In this document: one piece after another, positions 24,350 through 32,179 of the stretch
Position numbering within the stretch: the first letter of the stretch is position 1
Layout: each line of letters begins with the position of its first letter
DNA from: Pedobacter cryoconitis
GTDB taxonomy: Bacteria; Bacteroidota; Bacteroidia; Sphingobacteriales; Sphingobacteriaceae
Assembly (NCBI RefSeq): GCF_003259615.1
Contig: NZ_QLLR01000028.1
Span: 1 to 64,000 of the forward strand
Direction: 5' to 3'
DNA: 64,000 nt
Notes under the pieces: model-generated
Told to the model about the DNA's origin: nothing
The model's input: only the letters and a program-made list of their open reading frames with translations
The model's database searches: none
Position numbers and translations under genes: made by a program

Positions 24350-26340
24350 TGAGTTACGGTATCAAATATAAATGTGAATTCACTTCAACATTAAACAAAA
24401 ATATAAAGGTTTATATCCTTAAAAAGGATTATAATTCAGCACAGATTGAACTTAGAATGGGTGGTGAACCTGCTCGTATTAATTATACTGGTGGTTCAGA
24501 ATCTAAGTTTGATATCATAAGAGGTAGCGAATGTATTCTGGAATTCTATTCCGAATATGATGGACAATTTCAGGAAATAATGCTTGCGGATGCTCAGGAT
24601 TATCAGGTGCAAATTTGGAAATCCGATCAAATGATTTGGCAAGGTTATGTAATTCAGGATAATTATTCTGAACCGTTTCTTGCTGCACCATACTTAGTTT
24701 CAATTCGTGCAACTGATGGACTTGGTAATTTAAAGCATAATGATTTTATGGCTGATGATACTTCATTTTATTTAGATAAGATGACTTGTATTGAAGTGAT
24801 CCAGAAATGTTTAGCTAAATTGAAAAATGGCACGCAGGTAATAACATCTGTTGATCTTTTTGAAACCAGAATTAGTAGATCAGAGGCAAATAATGAGGCT
24901 TTAAACTGTATTTCAGTTAACCCATATTTGTTCATTAAAGACGACTTAAACGCGCTTAAATGTAATGTGGCCTTATCTTATATACTAGAAGTTTTTAACG
25001 CTTACATCTATTATAAAGCAGGTAAATACTACATTGAAAGACTTAGTTACAAACTGAATGATATAATCACTAGGCGTGTCTATAATATCAATTTTGATGG
25101 TTCAATATCTGCTGTTGTAAAATCTTACACGGAAAATATATCAAGAATAATAAGCAGGGACAGTGGATTGAGATTAATCAATGCTGATCATAATATCACT
25201 TATCAAACACCATTTAATAAAGTTCAGATTGATTCTGATGTGGTGAATAGTAATAATATCGTTGTAAACTCATTCTTTAGAAATTGGAACAACAGTATTG
25301 GTATTCCTTTCAATTGGGTAAAATCAGGAATATTCGCAATCAGTAAACTTACCTATATAACTACAGGTGATGCGATCAGAGTTACTCAGAAGGCAACAGA
25401 TGCTCAGTTAAACTATACGACTAATAAACTAACTGCTGGTAATGTTAATTTTTCTGGATATAAAACCACAGCCAAATTATCTATAAAGTTTGCCTCAAAT
25501 GGTAACGCAAGATTTATGGTTAAGGCTTCAACTGCAACAAAGAGCTATTACTTGTATTGTACCAGCTCTGTTCAGACTGGGGATATTACTGATCCAAATT
25601 TTGAATTTAAATACACTGGAAGTTGGAAAGATTATGCTACCCATTGTACCATAGAGAGAGGAACAGATTCTCGTTCTGAGATTGATGCTTGGTATGTAAG
25701 TAATATCACCGATATGAATTTACCAGCAGATATCAAAAGTTTAGAGTTTTCATTATTGCCAGCTTTTGATACTAGCAAGTTTACTGGTGGATACAGAGTC
25801 CGACAGTTTACACCAATCATTACCACTAGTGAGGCAAGTGATTATTATGGGCAGAGGTATAATATATCATCCAGTAAGGTAAACAGAGAAACTTTTACCG
25901 ATTTAAAACCTGCTTTGGGGGAGTTTGGTAATGTTTCGTTAGTTAATCAAACCAGGTTAAATGATGATTTTACACTAAACTGGTACAGAGATGGGAAGAC
26001 AGAAACTAGGCCATTATTAGAGCTCGTAGGACAAACCATTTTGAATCAATATAGATGCCCTTTTAGGCAGTTCTCAGGTAGTCTTTATGGTGAGTTTGAT
26101 TTCTCTATGGTATATAAAATAAATGGATTAGACGGTAGATATATCCCTTTCAAAGCTGGGATAAGCTTAAAGTCTGATACAATAGATGTTGAATTTTTTG
26201 AATTATTAAATGATACTGATGAGGTGTCAGATAAGATTGGGAAGGTTACAAATTATAAGGATTCAAATTATACAACTAATCCAGATCCGACAAGTGAGTA
26301 CCGTCCGCAACCTAGTAGAAGCGGAGGTGGTAGAAATTAA
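24349..26340 (+). CDS. Tail tip / baseplate protein
   Basis: 663 residues, beta-rich. 'YGIKYKCEFTSTLNKNIKVY' at the start, then QIELRMGGEPARINYTGGSE and IIRGSECILEFYSEYDGQF is a conserved beginning among Bacteroidota phage proteins located after the tape measure. Its central part (about 110-230) resembles the distal tail/baseplate hub fold; the C-terminal half carries a possible jelly-roll (GNVNFSGYKTTAKLSIKFAS). Exact role is inferred from order. Coupled to the tape measure by TAATG. Confidence 0.7.
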   Translation: MSYGIKYKCEFTSTLNKNIKVYILKKDYNSAQIELRMGGEPARINYTGGSESKFDIIRGSECILEFYSEYDGQFQEIMLADAQDYQVQIWKSDQMIWQGYVIQDNYSEPFLAAPYLVSIRATDGLGNLKHNDFMADDTSFYLDKMTCIEVIQKCLAKLKNGTQVITSVDLFETRISRSEANNEALNCISVNPYLFIKDDLNALKCNVALSYILEVFNAYIYYKAGKYYIERLSYKLNDIITRRVYNINFDGSISAVVKSYTENISRIISRDSGLRLINADHNITYQTPFNKVQIDSDVVNSNNIVVNSFFRNWNNSIGIPFNWVKSGIFAISKLTYITTGDAIRVTQKATDAQLNYTTNKLTAGNVNFSGYKTTAKLSIKFASNGNARFMVKASTATKSYYLYCTSSVQTGDITDPNFEFKYTGSWKDYATHCTIERGTDSRSEIDAWYVSNITDMNLPADIKSLEFSLLPAFDTSKFTGGYRVRQFTPIITTSEASDYYGQRYNISSSKVNRETFTDLKPALGEFGNVSLVNQTRLNDDFTLNWYRDGKTETRPLLELVGQTILNQYRCPFRQFSGSLYGEFDFSMVYKINGLDGRYIPFKAGISLKSDTIDVEFFELLNDTDEVSDKIGKVTNYKDSNYTTNPDPTSEYRPQPSRSGGGRN

Positions 26341-26352
26341 CAGAATAATACA

Positions 26353-26793
26353 TTGAAAATTAACAAATTAGGTAGGGATTTTATTTACCATGAAGAGGGA
26401 GTTGTACTCAAAGCATACCTAGACCAGGTTAAAATCCCAACAATAGGAGTAGGGTTTACCTTTTATCCAGGCACAGGTAAAAAAGTAAAAATGGGTGATA
26501 AAATCACTCAGACAGAATGTGATCAGATATTTGATCAAATCATAAAAATATATGAAGAGGGTGTCAATGGTGCTGTTAAATTAGTTTTAACACAAAATCA
26601 GTTTAATGCATTGGTATCGCTATGTTTCAACATTGGTGTCGCTGCATTTAGCAAATCAACATTGGTGAAAAAGATTAACGCTAAATCTCCTATTGCTGAG
26701 ATTGAAAAGTGGCTACTGGTATGGTGTAATGCAGGTGGTAGACCTATCCTGTTACCACGCAGAAAGCGGGAATTTAAATTGTATACATCATGA
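26353..26793 (+). CDS. Phage lysozyme (GH24 endolysin)
   Basis: 146 residues from a TTG start. The catalytic triad of T4-type lysozyme is present with identical spacing: E15 in HEEG, D24 in KAYLDQ and T30 in PTIGVG, equal to E11, D20 and T26 of T4 lysozyme. The rest (TQNQFNALVSLCFNIGVAAF, SKSTLVKKINAK) follows the family. It hydrolyses the glycan strands of peptidoglycan for release. There is no signal peptide, so a holin is needed; the holin gene overlaps by 4 nt. Confidence 0.93.
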   Translation: MKINKLGRDFIYHEEGVVLKAYLDQVKIPTIGVGFTFYPGTGKKVKMGDKITQTECDQIFDQIIKIYEEGVNGAVKLVLTQNQFNALVSLCFNIGVAAFSKSTLVKKINAKSPIAEIEKWLLVWCNAGGRPILLPRRKREFKLYTS

Positions 26794-27218
26794 TATCAGA
26801 AATTCTTAAACAGGCTGTAGTCTGGTTTTTAAAACTCTGTACTTTCATTTTGATTTATATAACCCCGATTCACTCAATTTTGATTACAGTCTATCTGCTA
26901 TTGAGTTTTGACCTGGTCAGCGGAATAACAAAAGCGTTAAAAGTTGGAGAGAAAATAACAGCTGCAAAATTGAAATTATCAATAATCAAATTTATGTATT
27001 ATAGCCTGGGCATAATTGCAGCATTCCAAATTGATACTGCTATGATCAGTCCTGATTCATTGTTATTGACCAGGATTATTGCTGGTTATATTACTATGGT
27101 AGAATTTAAAAGTCTAATTGAAAATATCAGCGTTATCACTGGTAGAGATATTTGGATGGCAGTAAAAGATAAAATAATTGATATTTTTAATCTGAAGGTG
27201 ATGAAGAAAGGGGAGTAA
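26790..27218 (+). CDS. Phage holin
   Basis: 142 residues with three to four membrane spans (about 8-28, 33-48, 68-88 and 95-110) and a charged C-terminus (FNLKVMKKGE). LLSFDLVSGITKALKVGEKI, then TAAKLKLSIIKFMYYSLGII is the pattern of the phage holin family often annotated as toxin secretion/lysis holin. It permeabilises the inner membrane to let the lysozyme out. The ATGA overlap with lysozyme gives a two-gene lysis cassette. Confidence 0.88.
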   Translation: MISEILKQAVVWFLKLCTFILIYITPIHSILITVYLLLSFDLVSGITKALKVGEKITAAKLKLSIIKFMYYSLGIIAAFQIDTAMISPDSLLLTRIIAGYITMVEFKSLIENISVITGRDIWMAVKDKIIDIFNLKVMKKGE

Positions 27219-27221
27219 TTA

Positions 27222-28010
27222 TTACATTTTGGCTTTATTATATATATCTAATAAGTCAATATTATCATGCACATAAGGCTCAAGTCTGGTTCTGTAAAAA
27301 TTCTTCAAATCACCTTTATATCCTTGCGTTTTTGAGTAAAAATTTAGGAGAAACAGTGATGGGTAAAATGCTATAGCTTGTGGTTCTGAATTTGCTTCAG
27401 CACCTGTCTTAAGTCCAAATAAATTATTGGATTTTAAAATTGACATTTCAGCATGAAGTTGATAAACATCGTCAATACCAGTTAATTTACATAATTCATC
27501 GACAAGCAAGATATATTTCTTGCCTACAAGAGTCGAGTTTGATTCTCCATAATCGAACACTTTGCAGTTTTCACACACATTATTAATCATTTTGGCTTGT
27601 GTAGGGGTTAAGTTTTTAAGGATATTAGTAAACAATAAATTTGTTTCATCAGCCGCTGGATTTGCAGACGCAACTAAAAGTCCAGCCCACATATCTTGCA
27701 ATTCTTCTTTTTCACATAATGATCCTGATTCCAAAAAATCATTCATAATTCGTGGGTGAATAGTCAATTCATTATTTGTGAAATCAATTTTTTTGTCAGC
27801 CTTTTCAACCATCTCAATGATGTTTTTAAGTCGCCAATGCCTTACTTTGTCCTTTAAATATAGGCCAAATTCTTCTGTAGCGGGAAGACAAACACGACTT
27901 AATATTGCGCTTACGCCATCAAAAGATTTTTCTACAAATAACTTTACTGTTTCACCATAAGGTGCTATTCCAAATAGGTCTACTGATTTTGTAGTTGATT
28001 TTTCTTCCAT
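27222..28010 (-). CDS. Abi-alpha-like (DUF4393) protein, putative abortive infection
   Basis: 262 residues. The layout fits the Abi-alpha/DUF4393 family: an N-terminal amphipathic region (GETVKLFVEKSFDGVSAILS, LPATEEFGLYLKDKVRHWRL), then KKIDFTNNELTIHPRIMNDF, and the best-conserved block LCEKEELQDMWAGLLVASAN followed by FTNILKNLTPTQAKMINNV. Members are predicted abortive infection proteins, though biochemical knowledge is thin. It stands opposite to the late genes, 3 nt after the holin, typical for a lysogenic-conversion gene. A defence role is inference from family and place. Confidence 0.65.
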   Translation of the reverse strand: MEEKSTTKSVDLFGIAPYGETVKLFVEKSFDGVSAILSRVCLPATEEFGLYLKDKVRHWRLKNIIEMVEKADKKIDFTNNELTIHPRIMNDFLESGSLCEKEELQDMWAGLLVASANPAADETNLLFTNILKNLTPTQAKMINNVCENCKVFDYGESNSTLVGKKYILLVDELCKLTGIDDVYQLHAEMSILKSNNLFGLKTGAEANSEPQAIAFYPSLFLLNFYSKTQGYKGDLKNFYRTRLEPYVHDNIDLLDIYNKAKM

Positions 28011-28087
28011 TCAATCTTAATTACTGCTTACCAATATTACAAAAACTTTTCAACATCATATTCGTTTACTAAAAATATTAGTAATAT

Positions 28088-28447
28088 TTGTATGTGGATT
28101 GGTCTGAGCAAACAATTGATAAATTTAATATTAGATGTAAATCGTTTATTACAGGTAATAAATATCTGAGGGGGCACACTTGTGATTGGGGCGAAATAAT
28201 TACCCTGGGTGCTGATAATTTTGTTCACATTAAGCTTGATTATATGAGTTCTCATTATCATGAAAAATGGATTACTGATAAAGCTTTGGAATATTGTGCA
28301 GCTTTTGTAAACAAGCTAAAACCTACAATACAAGAGTTTATGATTGAAAATAATCTTCCAACCCGACCTTTCACATTTAGATTTTTAATTGATAATAAGC
28401 CTAGTTTTCAATTTTTGACCGTTGAGAACGAAGTAGTATATAAATAA
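28088..28447 (+). CDS. Small phage-end protein, unknown
   Basis: 119 residues. No ATG is available in frame; TTG 28088 or GTG 28094 are the possible starts, preceded by a stop at 28082. The sequence has aromatic-rich segments (GHTCDWGEIITLGADNFVHI, YMSSHYHEKWITD) and no membrane span. It is divergent from the Abi-alpha-like gene and starts a run of three small genes at the prophage end. No family recognised. Confidence 0.5.
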   Translation: MYVDWSEQTIDKFNIRCKSFITGNKYLRGHTCDWGEIITLGADNFVHIKLDYMSSHYHEKWITDKALEYCAAFVNKLKPTIQEFMIENNLPTRPFTFRFLIDNKPSFQFLTVENEVVYK

Positions 28448-28454
28448 TATCAGT

Positions 28455-28757
28455 ATGAATAACGATGTATATTTTGCGAATCGAGATAGGGTTTTAAAGC
28501 ATTTTGTAAATGAAGCGATCAAATCTGGCTACTGGATTTATGAGCCTGACTCTAAAATGTGGTACACGCCAGAAGAATTTCTTCACAAATATTCTGATCG
28601 AAAATTGAATCTAAGAGATGGTTGGTTAGATGCATTTAAAATAATGAATCCGCTTAGAGGCTTGGATGCTGCTGACACTATAGTTCAAAAAATCAATGAA
28701 AAGAAAGCTGGATTTCAGAAGAAAATACTTGAATATTATCAATCTAAAATCAAATAA
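28455..28757 (+). CDS. Small phage-end protein, unknown
   Basis: 100 residues, basic and helical. SGYWIYEPDSKMWYTPEEFL then HKYSDRKLNLRDGWLDAF, ending in a lysine-rich helix (EKKAGFQKKILEYYQSKIK). The 'sgyw.y......w.TPEEF' pattern is seen in small Bacteroidota accessory proteins, but I cannot name a function. It sits 7 nt after the previous gene and 2 nt before the next, so one transcript is likely. Confidence 0.5.
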   Translation: MNNDVYFANRDRVLKHFVNEAIKSGYWIYEPDSKMWYTPEEFLHKYSDRKLNLRDGWLDAFKIMNPLRGLDAADTIVQKINEKKAGFQKKILEYYQSKIK

Positions 28758-28759
28758 CT

Positions 28760-28987
28760 ATGGAAACGCTATACTATAACACAGGAGAAATGATTCTTAC
28801 TATTAATTATCCAATTGATGAAAGTGGTCATTACTGCATAGAGACCGAATATGACACGGAGATAGGACATTTATTTGTTGATGGTATTAATGAAGCCACC
28901 CAAACTCCAATTTGGAAAGGCACCACTGAAGAGGTGAATCAAATCGCTGCCGAATTAGGAGAATTTATAGAACGTTCTGATCTGTAA
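28760..28987 (+). CDS. Small acidic protein, unknown
   Basis: 75 residues, strongly acidic, with a beta-like N-terminal half (MILTINYPIDESGHYCIETE) and a C-terminal helix (TTEEVNQIAAELGEFIERSD). Last gene before the presumed prophage end. No family recognised. Confidence 0.5.
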   Translation: METLYYNTGEMILTINYPIDESGHYCIETEYDTEIGHLFVDGINEATQTPIWKGTTEEVNQIAAELGEFIERSDL

Positions 28988-29003
28988 TTTTCCTTATGAG
29001 TCC

Positions 29004-29033
29004 AGGGGATTATTAGGGGATAAAAAAGGGGAT
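29004..29033. repeat. Three AGGGGAT repeats at the right prophage edge
   Basis: AGGGGAT occurs at 29004-29010, 29015-29021 and 29027-29033, spaced 11 and 12 bp, about one helical turn. Such iterated short sites near a prophage end could be arm-type sites for the integrase; no copy of a core repeat was found at the left because that end is not in the window. Confidence 0.4.
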
Positions 29034-29082
29034 AAAATGCTCTAAAAATATATACTTTTCAACACTTTTAATTTTTAAAATA

Positions 29083-29112
29083 CCTCTCTAAGTATATTTA
29101 AAGAGGCTTTTG
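29083..29112 (+). terminator. Terminator-like hairpin at the prophage/chromosome junction
   Basis: CCTCT (29083-29087) and AGAGG (29102-29106) with further weak pairing between them, then CTTTTGTTTT. Modest stem. Confidence 0.45.
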
Positions 29113-29231
29113 TTTTGCTCTTCTTTAAACAGTTTAAAGTATGATTTTAACGGAAAAATATTTTTAACGTCACAAATGTTGATAATTTTCATGACACCGC
29201 TCAAACAGATTCCTCTTAACAACGGCAGATT

Positions 29232-30110
29232 TCAGGCTTTTAATTTATCTTTCATCCCCATGATCCCCAATAAGCCGCCAGTATGCAAAGCCACAATTTT
29301 TTCCTCCTTCGCAAAATAACCCTGAAGCGCTAAATCGTTAATTGCGAAAAACATTTTTGCCGTATAAACAGGGTCGATCAACATTCCATGCTCAGCCGTA
29401 AAACCCTTTATAAAGTCCAGCAAACCGGGAGTAGTTTTTGCATAACCACCAAAATGATAATCCGTATGTAAAATCAATCGCGGATCATCCGTAGCAACAT
29501 AACTGCTCATTTCCTCCCTGATAAACTCACCACCCTTTAAGACAGGAATCACATGGAGCTTCGTTTTTAAACCAGCCTTTTGAATTCCCTGTAACAAACC
29601 TGCAGCCGTTGTACCAGTTCCCGCTGCACAAAACAAATGAGCAGTATCCTGCGGCAGCCCGGCAATAATTTCAGCACAACCCAGTACTGCTTCAGCACAA
29701 GCACCACCCTCATCTATAAAATAAGTGTCAGGATGTTTTAATGAAAACGACGAATAGCAACCAGCCTTATCCTTATAAGTTTCCCTGTCAATGAAAATCA
29801 GTTCCATCCCATATAAAGAACAAAGCACCAGCATTTCATTGTTTACCTTTTCACCCCTCACAAAAGCCGTTGCCTTTAATCCTGATCTCGCAGCTGCGGA
29901 TGCAGCAGCCACCAGGTGATTCGAATAAGCCCCGCCAAAAGTGACCAGATGCGTTTTTCTTTTGGCTATAACATCCTGTAAAATATACTTCAGTTTACGC
30001 CACTTATTCCCTGAAATATAAGGATCAATTAAATCATCTCTTTTGACCCAGAACTCAGATAAATGCGCATGTTTTAACTGCTGTAACGGGCTATGTAAAT
30101 CTGTAAACAT
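29232..30110 (-). CDS. PLP-dependent D-cysteine desulfhydrase / ACC deaminase-like enzyme
   Basis: 292 residues from the ATG at 30108-30110; a TTG two codons upstream is less likely. It has a fold-type II PLP enzyme signature: FWVKRDDLIDPYISGNKWRK with the Schiff-base lysine in SGNKWRK (about residue 38), then TFGGAYSNHLVAAASAAAR, and LFCAAGTGTTAAGLLQGIQK for phosphate binding. Related enzymes convert D-cysteine to pyruvate, H2S and ammonia, or ACC to 2-oxobutyrate; substrate cannot be decided by eye, but D-cysteine desulfhydrase is more usual. First chromosomal gene after the prophage; a TAnnTTTG box lies 3 nt upstream of the start. Confidence 0.85.
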   Translation of the reverse strand: MFTDLHSPLQQLKHAHLSEFWVKRDDLIDPYISGNKWRKLKYILQDVIAKRKTHLVTFGGAYSNHLVAAASAAARSGLKATAFVRGEKVNNEMLVLCSLYGMELIFIDRETYKDKAGCYSSFSLKHPDTYFIDEGGACAEAVLGCAEIIAGLPQDTAHLFCAAGTGTTAAGLLQGIQKAGLKTKLHVIPVLKGGEFIREEMSSYVATDDPRLILHTDYHFGGYAKTTPGLLDFIKGFTAEHGMLIDPVYTAKMFFAINDLALQGYFAKEEKIVALHTGGLLGIMGMKDKLKA

Positions 30111-30113
30111 GAA

Positions 30114-30121
30114 CAAATTTA
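30114..30121 (-). promoter_or_regulatory. -7 element for the desulfhydrase-like gene
   Basis: Minus-strand TAAATTTG, 3 nt before the ATG at 30110; implies little or no leader. Confidence 0.45.
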
Positions 30122-30193
30122 ACGCGTTTAGCTTAAAATTAAACTATAAACAATTTTATCAACTAAATTTCAACTTTTCTACAACTTAAAGAT

Positions 30194-30201
30194 TAGTTTT
30201 G
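30194..30201 (+). promoter_or_regulatory. -7 element before the pseudouridine synthase gene
   Basis: TAGTTTTG fits TAnnTTTG and lies 81 nt upstream of ATG 30283. Confidence 0.4.
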
Positions 30202-30282
30202 TAAAATGGTATTATTATAGGGTCTGCTCTCCTGAAGAGTGCCAGGCTGTGTATTTGTCCATAACATTTGACAAAATAAATA

Positions 30283-31311
30283 ATGGAAAACAATAACAAC
30301 GGACTGGAATTAGAAGAGCAGGATTTATACGAACATTTTAATATTGTTGTAGACAAAGGGCAGTCCTTATTGCGAATAGATAAATTTTTGATGCACCGTA
30401 TGGAGAATGCTTCAAGAAATCGTATACAAAATGCGATTGAAGCAGGGAACGTACTGGTGAATAAAGCCACTATAAAAGCAAGCTATAAAGTTAAACCAGC
30501 TGATGAGATTTCGATCGTGTTTCCTCATCCGCCAAGAGATACTGAAGTTTATCCCGAAGATATTCCTTTAAATATCGTCTATGAAGATGATGATTTACTG
30601 ATTGTGAATAAGGTGGCAGGAATGGTTGTACACCCTGGATTTAACAACTATACAGGAACATTGGTCAATGCACTTGCCTTCCATTTTGAATCCTTACCAC
30701 AATTACCAGGTAATGAAGGCAGACCGGGACTGGTACACCGTATTGACAAAGATACTTCGGGACTGCTGATTATCAGTAAGAACGAAATTACGATGACTAA
30801 ACTGGCTAAACAGTTTTTTGACCACAGTATCACCAGAAAATACCTGGCACTGGCCTGGGGTGACATTAAAGAAAATGGTACCGTTTCCGGTTATATTGGC
30901 CGTAGCGCTAAAAACAGGATCGTCATGGATGTTTATGACGAAGAAGACAAAGGAAAATGGTCAGTTACACACTATACTGTATTAGAGCGTTTAGGTTATG
31001 TGACTTTAATCAGTTGCCAGCTTGAAACAGGACGTACACATCAGATCAGAGCTCACATGCAGCACATCGGTCACCCTTTATTTAACGATGCGAATTACGG
31101 TGGAGATAAGATCCTTAAAGGAACGACGTTTACAAAGTATAAACAATATGTAGCCAACTGCTTTGAAATGTTACCGCGACAAGCCTTACATGCACAGACT
31201 TTAGGTTTTATACACCCAACCACCAAGGAATATATGGAGTTTGAAGCACCATTGCCTCCGGACTTTGATTCTGTACTTAACAAATGGAGAAACTACATCG
31301 CACAGCCATAA
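30283..31311 (+). CDS. RluA-family 23S rRNA pseudouridine synthase (RluD-like)
   Basis: 342 residues. An S4 RNA-binding domain (about 25-90: LRIDKFLMHRMENASRNRIQ) precedes the catalytic domain with the motif VHRIDKDTSGLLII, catalytic Asp155. QLETGRTHQIRAHMQHIGHP near 250 is a further RluA signature. It isomerises uridines in large-subunit rRNA; length and S4 domain point to RluD rather than RluA/RluC, but exact target is not certain. The class IV aminotransferase gene follows 7 nt downstream, so both are co-transcribed. Confidence 0.9.
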   Translation: MENNNNGLELEEQDLYEHFNIVVDKGQSLLRIDKFLMHRMENASRNRIQNAIEAGNVLVNKATIKASYKVKPADEISIVFPHPPRDTEVYPEDIPLNIVYEDDDLLIVNKVAGMVVHPGFNNYTGTLVNALAFHFESLPQLPGNEGRPGLVHRIDKDTSGLLIISKNEITMTKLAKQFFDHSITRKYLALAWGDIKENGTVSGYIGRSAKNRIVMDVYDEEDKGKWSVTHYTVLERLGYVTLISCQLETGRTHQIRAHMQHIGHPLFNDANYGGDKILKGTTFTKYKQYVANCFEMLPRQALHAQTLGFIHPTTKEYMEFEAPLPPDFDSVLNKWRNYIAQP

Positions 31312-31318
31312 CAATTTA

Positions 31319-32158
31319 ATGCAACAAGAATATATTTTACATAACGATCAATTCATTGCGATAGACCAGGCTATCCTGACAGCCAAAAACAGAGGCTTCA
31401 GGTATGGCGACGGCCTGTTTGAATCTATGCGCATGTCTGGCGGTAAACTAAAGTTTGCTGAACTGCATGCGGATCGTTTGCAAGCGGGGATGAATGCGTT
31501 AAAAATGGAAGGGGGGATTCTGTTTGATGATTACTTCCTGAAACAGAAAACTGCTGAGCTTTGTAAGCGCAATAAACTAAAAGATAATGTGAGGTTCCGC
31601 CTGTCCGTTTACCGCGAAGGTGAAGGGCTTTATACCCCTGATGGTAACAAATCAGGATACGTACTGGAAGCAGGCCCGCTCGCTCCGGGAGGTTACGAAC
31701 TGAATAAAAAGGGGCTGATCATCAATGTTTACGACGAGATCACTAAACCGATTAATAAACTTTCTACTTATAAGACCAGTAATTCCTTACTCTATGTGAT
31801 GGCAGGTTTATATAAACAACAAAACCGGCTGGATGAAGCTTTTATATTAAACCAGCATGGGTTTCTTTGCGAAAGTATCAGCTCCAATGTTTTTGTGGTT
31901 TACGATAAGCAGATTTATACCCCAGCCCTTTCCGAAGGATGTATAGCCGGGGTAATGCGTAACGTAGTGATGAAAGTGGCTAAAACCAACCAGATTCCTG
32001 TAATCGAAGCACAAATTAATCCTGAAGTCTTAAATGAGGCAGACGAGGTATTTATTACCAACGCCACATCCGGTATACGCTGGGTGATGGGCTATGGTAA
32101 AAAGCGATATTTTAATGAAATCACCAAGTCTTTAAGTTCTTTACTCAATGCGTTATAG
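31319..32158 (+). CDS. Class IV aminotransferase (aminodeoxychorismate lyase / BCAT-like)
   Basis: 279 residues, start ATG 31319; a longer frame upstream lies inside the pseudouridine synthase gene. Fold-type IV PLP signatures are visible: NRGFRYGDGLFESMRMSGGK, LHADRLQAGM, the PLP-lysine region in LSTYKTSNSLLYVMAGLYKQ (about residue 150) and ESISSNVFVV. Substrate is open: 4-amino-4-deoxychorismate lyase (folate), branched-chain or D-amino acid transaminase. Shares a hairpin with the convergent fmt gene 8 nt away. Confidence 0.85.
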   Translation: MQQEYILHNDQFIAIDQAILTAKNRGFRYGDGLFESMRMSGGKLKFAELHADRLQAGMNALKMEGGILFDDYFLKQKTAELCKRNKLKDNVRFRLSVYREGEGLYTPDGNKSGYVLEAGPLAPGGYELNKKGLIINVYDEITKPINKLSTYKTSNSLLYVMAGLYKQQNRLDEAFILNQHGFLCESISSNVFVVYDKQIYTPALSEGCIAGVMRNVVMKVAKTNQIPVIEAQINPEVLNEADEVFITNATSGIRWVMGYGKKRYFNEITKSLSSLLNAL

Positions 32159-32179
32159 CTGATTAGCTATAAACGCATT
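32147..32179. terminator. Hairpin across the convergent stop codons
   Basis: AATGCGTTATAGCT (32147-32160) and AGCTATAAACGCATT (32165-32179) pair with a single bulged base, loop GATT. Both stop codons (TAG 32156-32158 on plus, CTA 32167-32169 for minus) lie in the stem. No clear T run, so it may act mainly as a 3'-end stabiliser. Confidence 0.5.

Larger units (their letters stand above)
342..29110. mobile_element. Prophage (siphovirus type), late region; left part not visible
   Basis: A collinear series of packaging, head, connector, tail and lysis genes runs from 3049 to 27218, with small accessory genes at both flanks. Base composition is AT-richer than the chromosome after 29,232. The right boundary is placed in the gap between the last small phage gene (ends 28,987) and the chromosomal enzyme gene (29,232), where iterated AGGGGAT motifs and a terminator lie. 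The left boundary is unknown because the IS21 element interrupts it. No integrase, repressor or replication gene is present, so at least one module lies outside. Overall identity is firm; the exact ends are inference. Confidence 0.9.

Noticed and set aside
304..29075. Similarity of TACACTTTTCAA (IS end) and TATACTTTTCAACAC (near 29,050) as a possible attachment repeat pair
   Set aside because: The left copies belong to the IS21 terminal repeats, and the match is short in AT-rich DNA.
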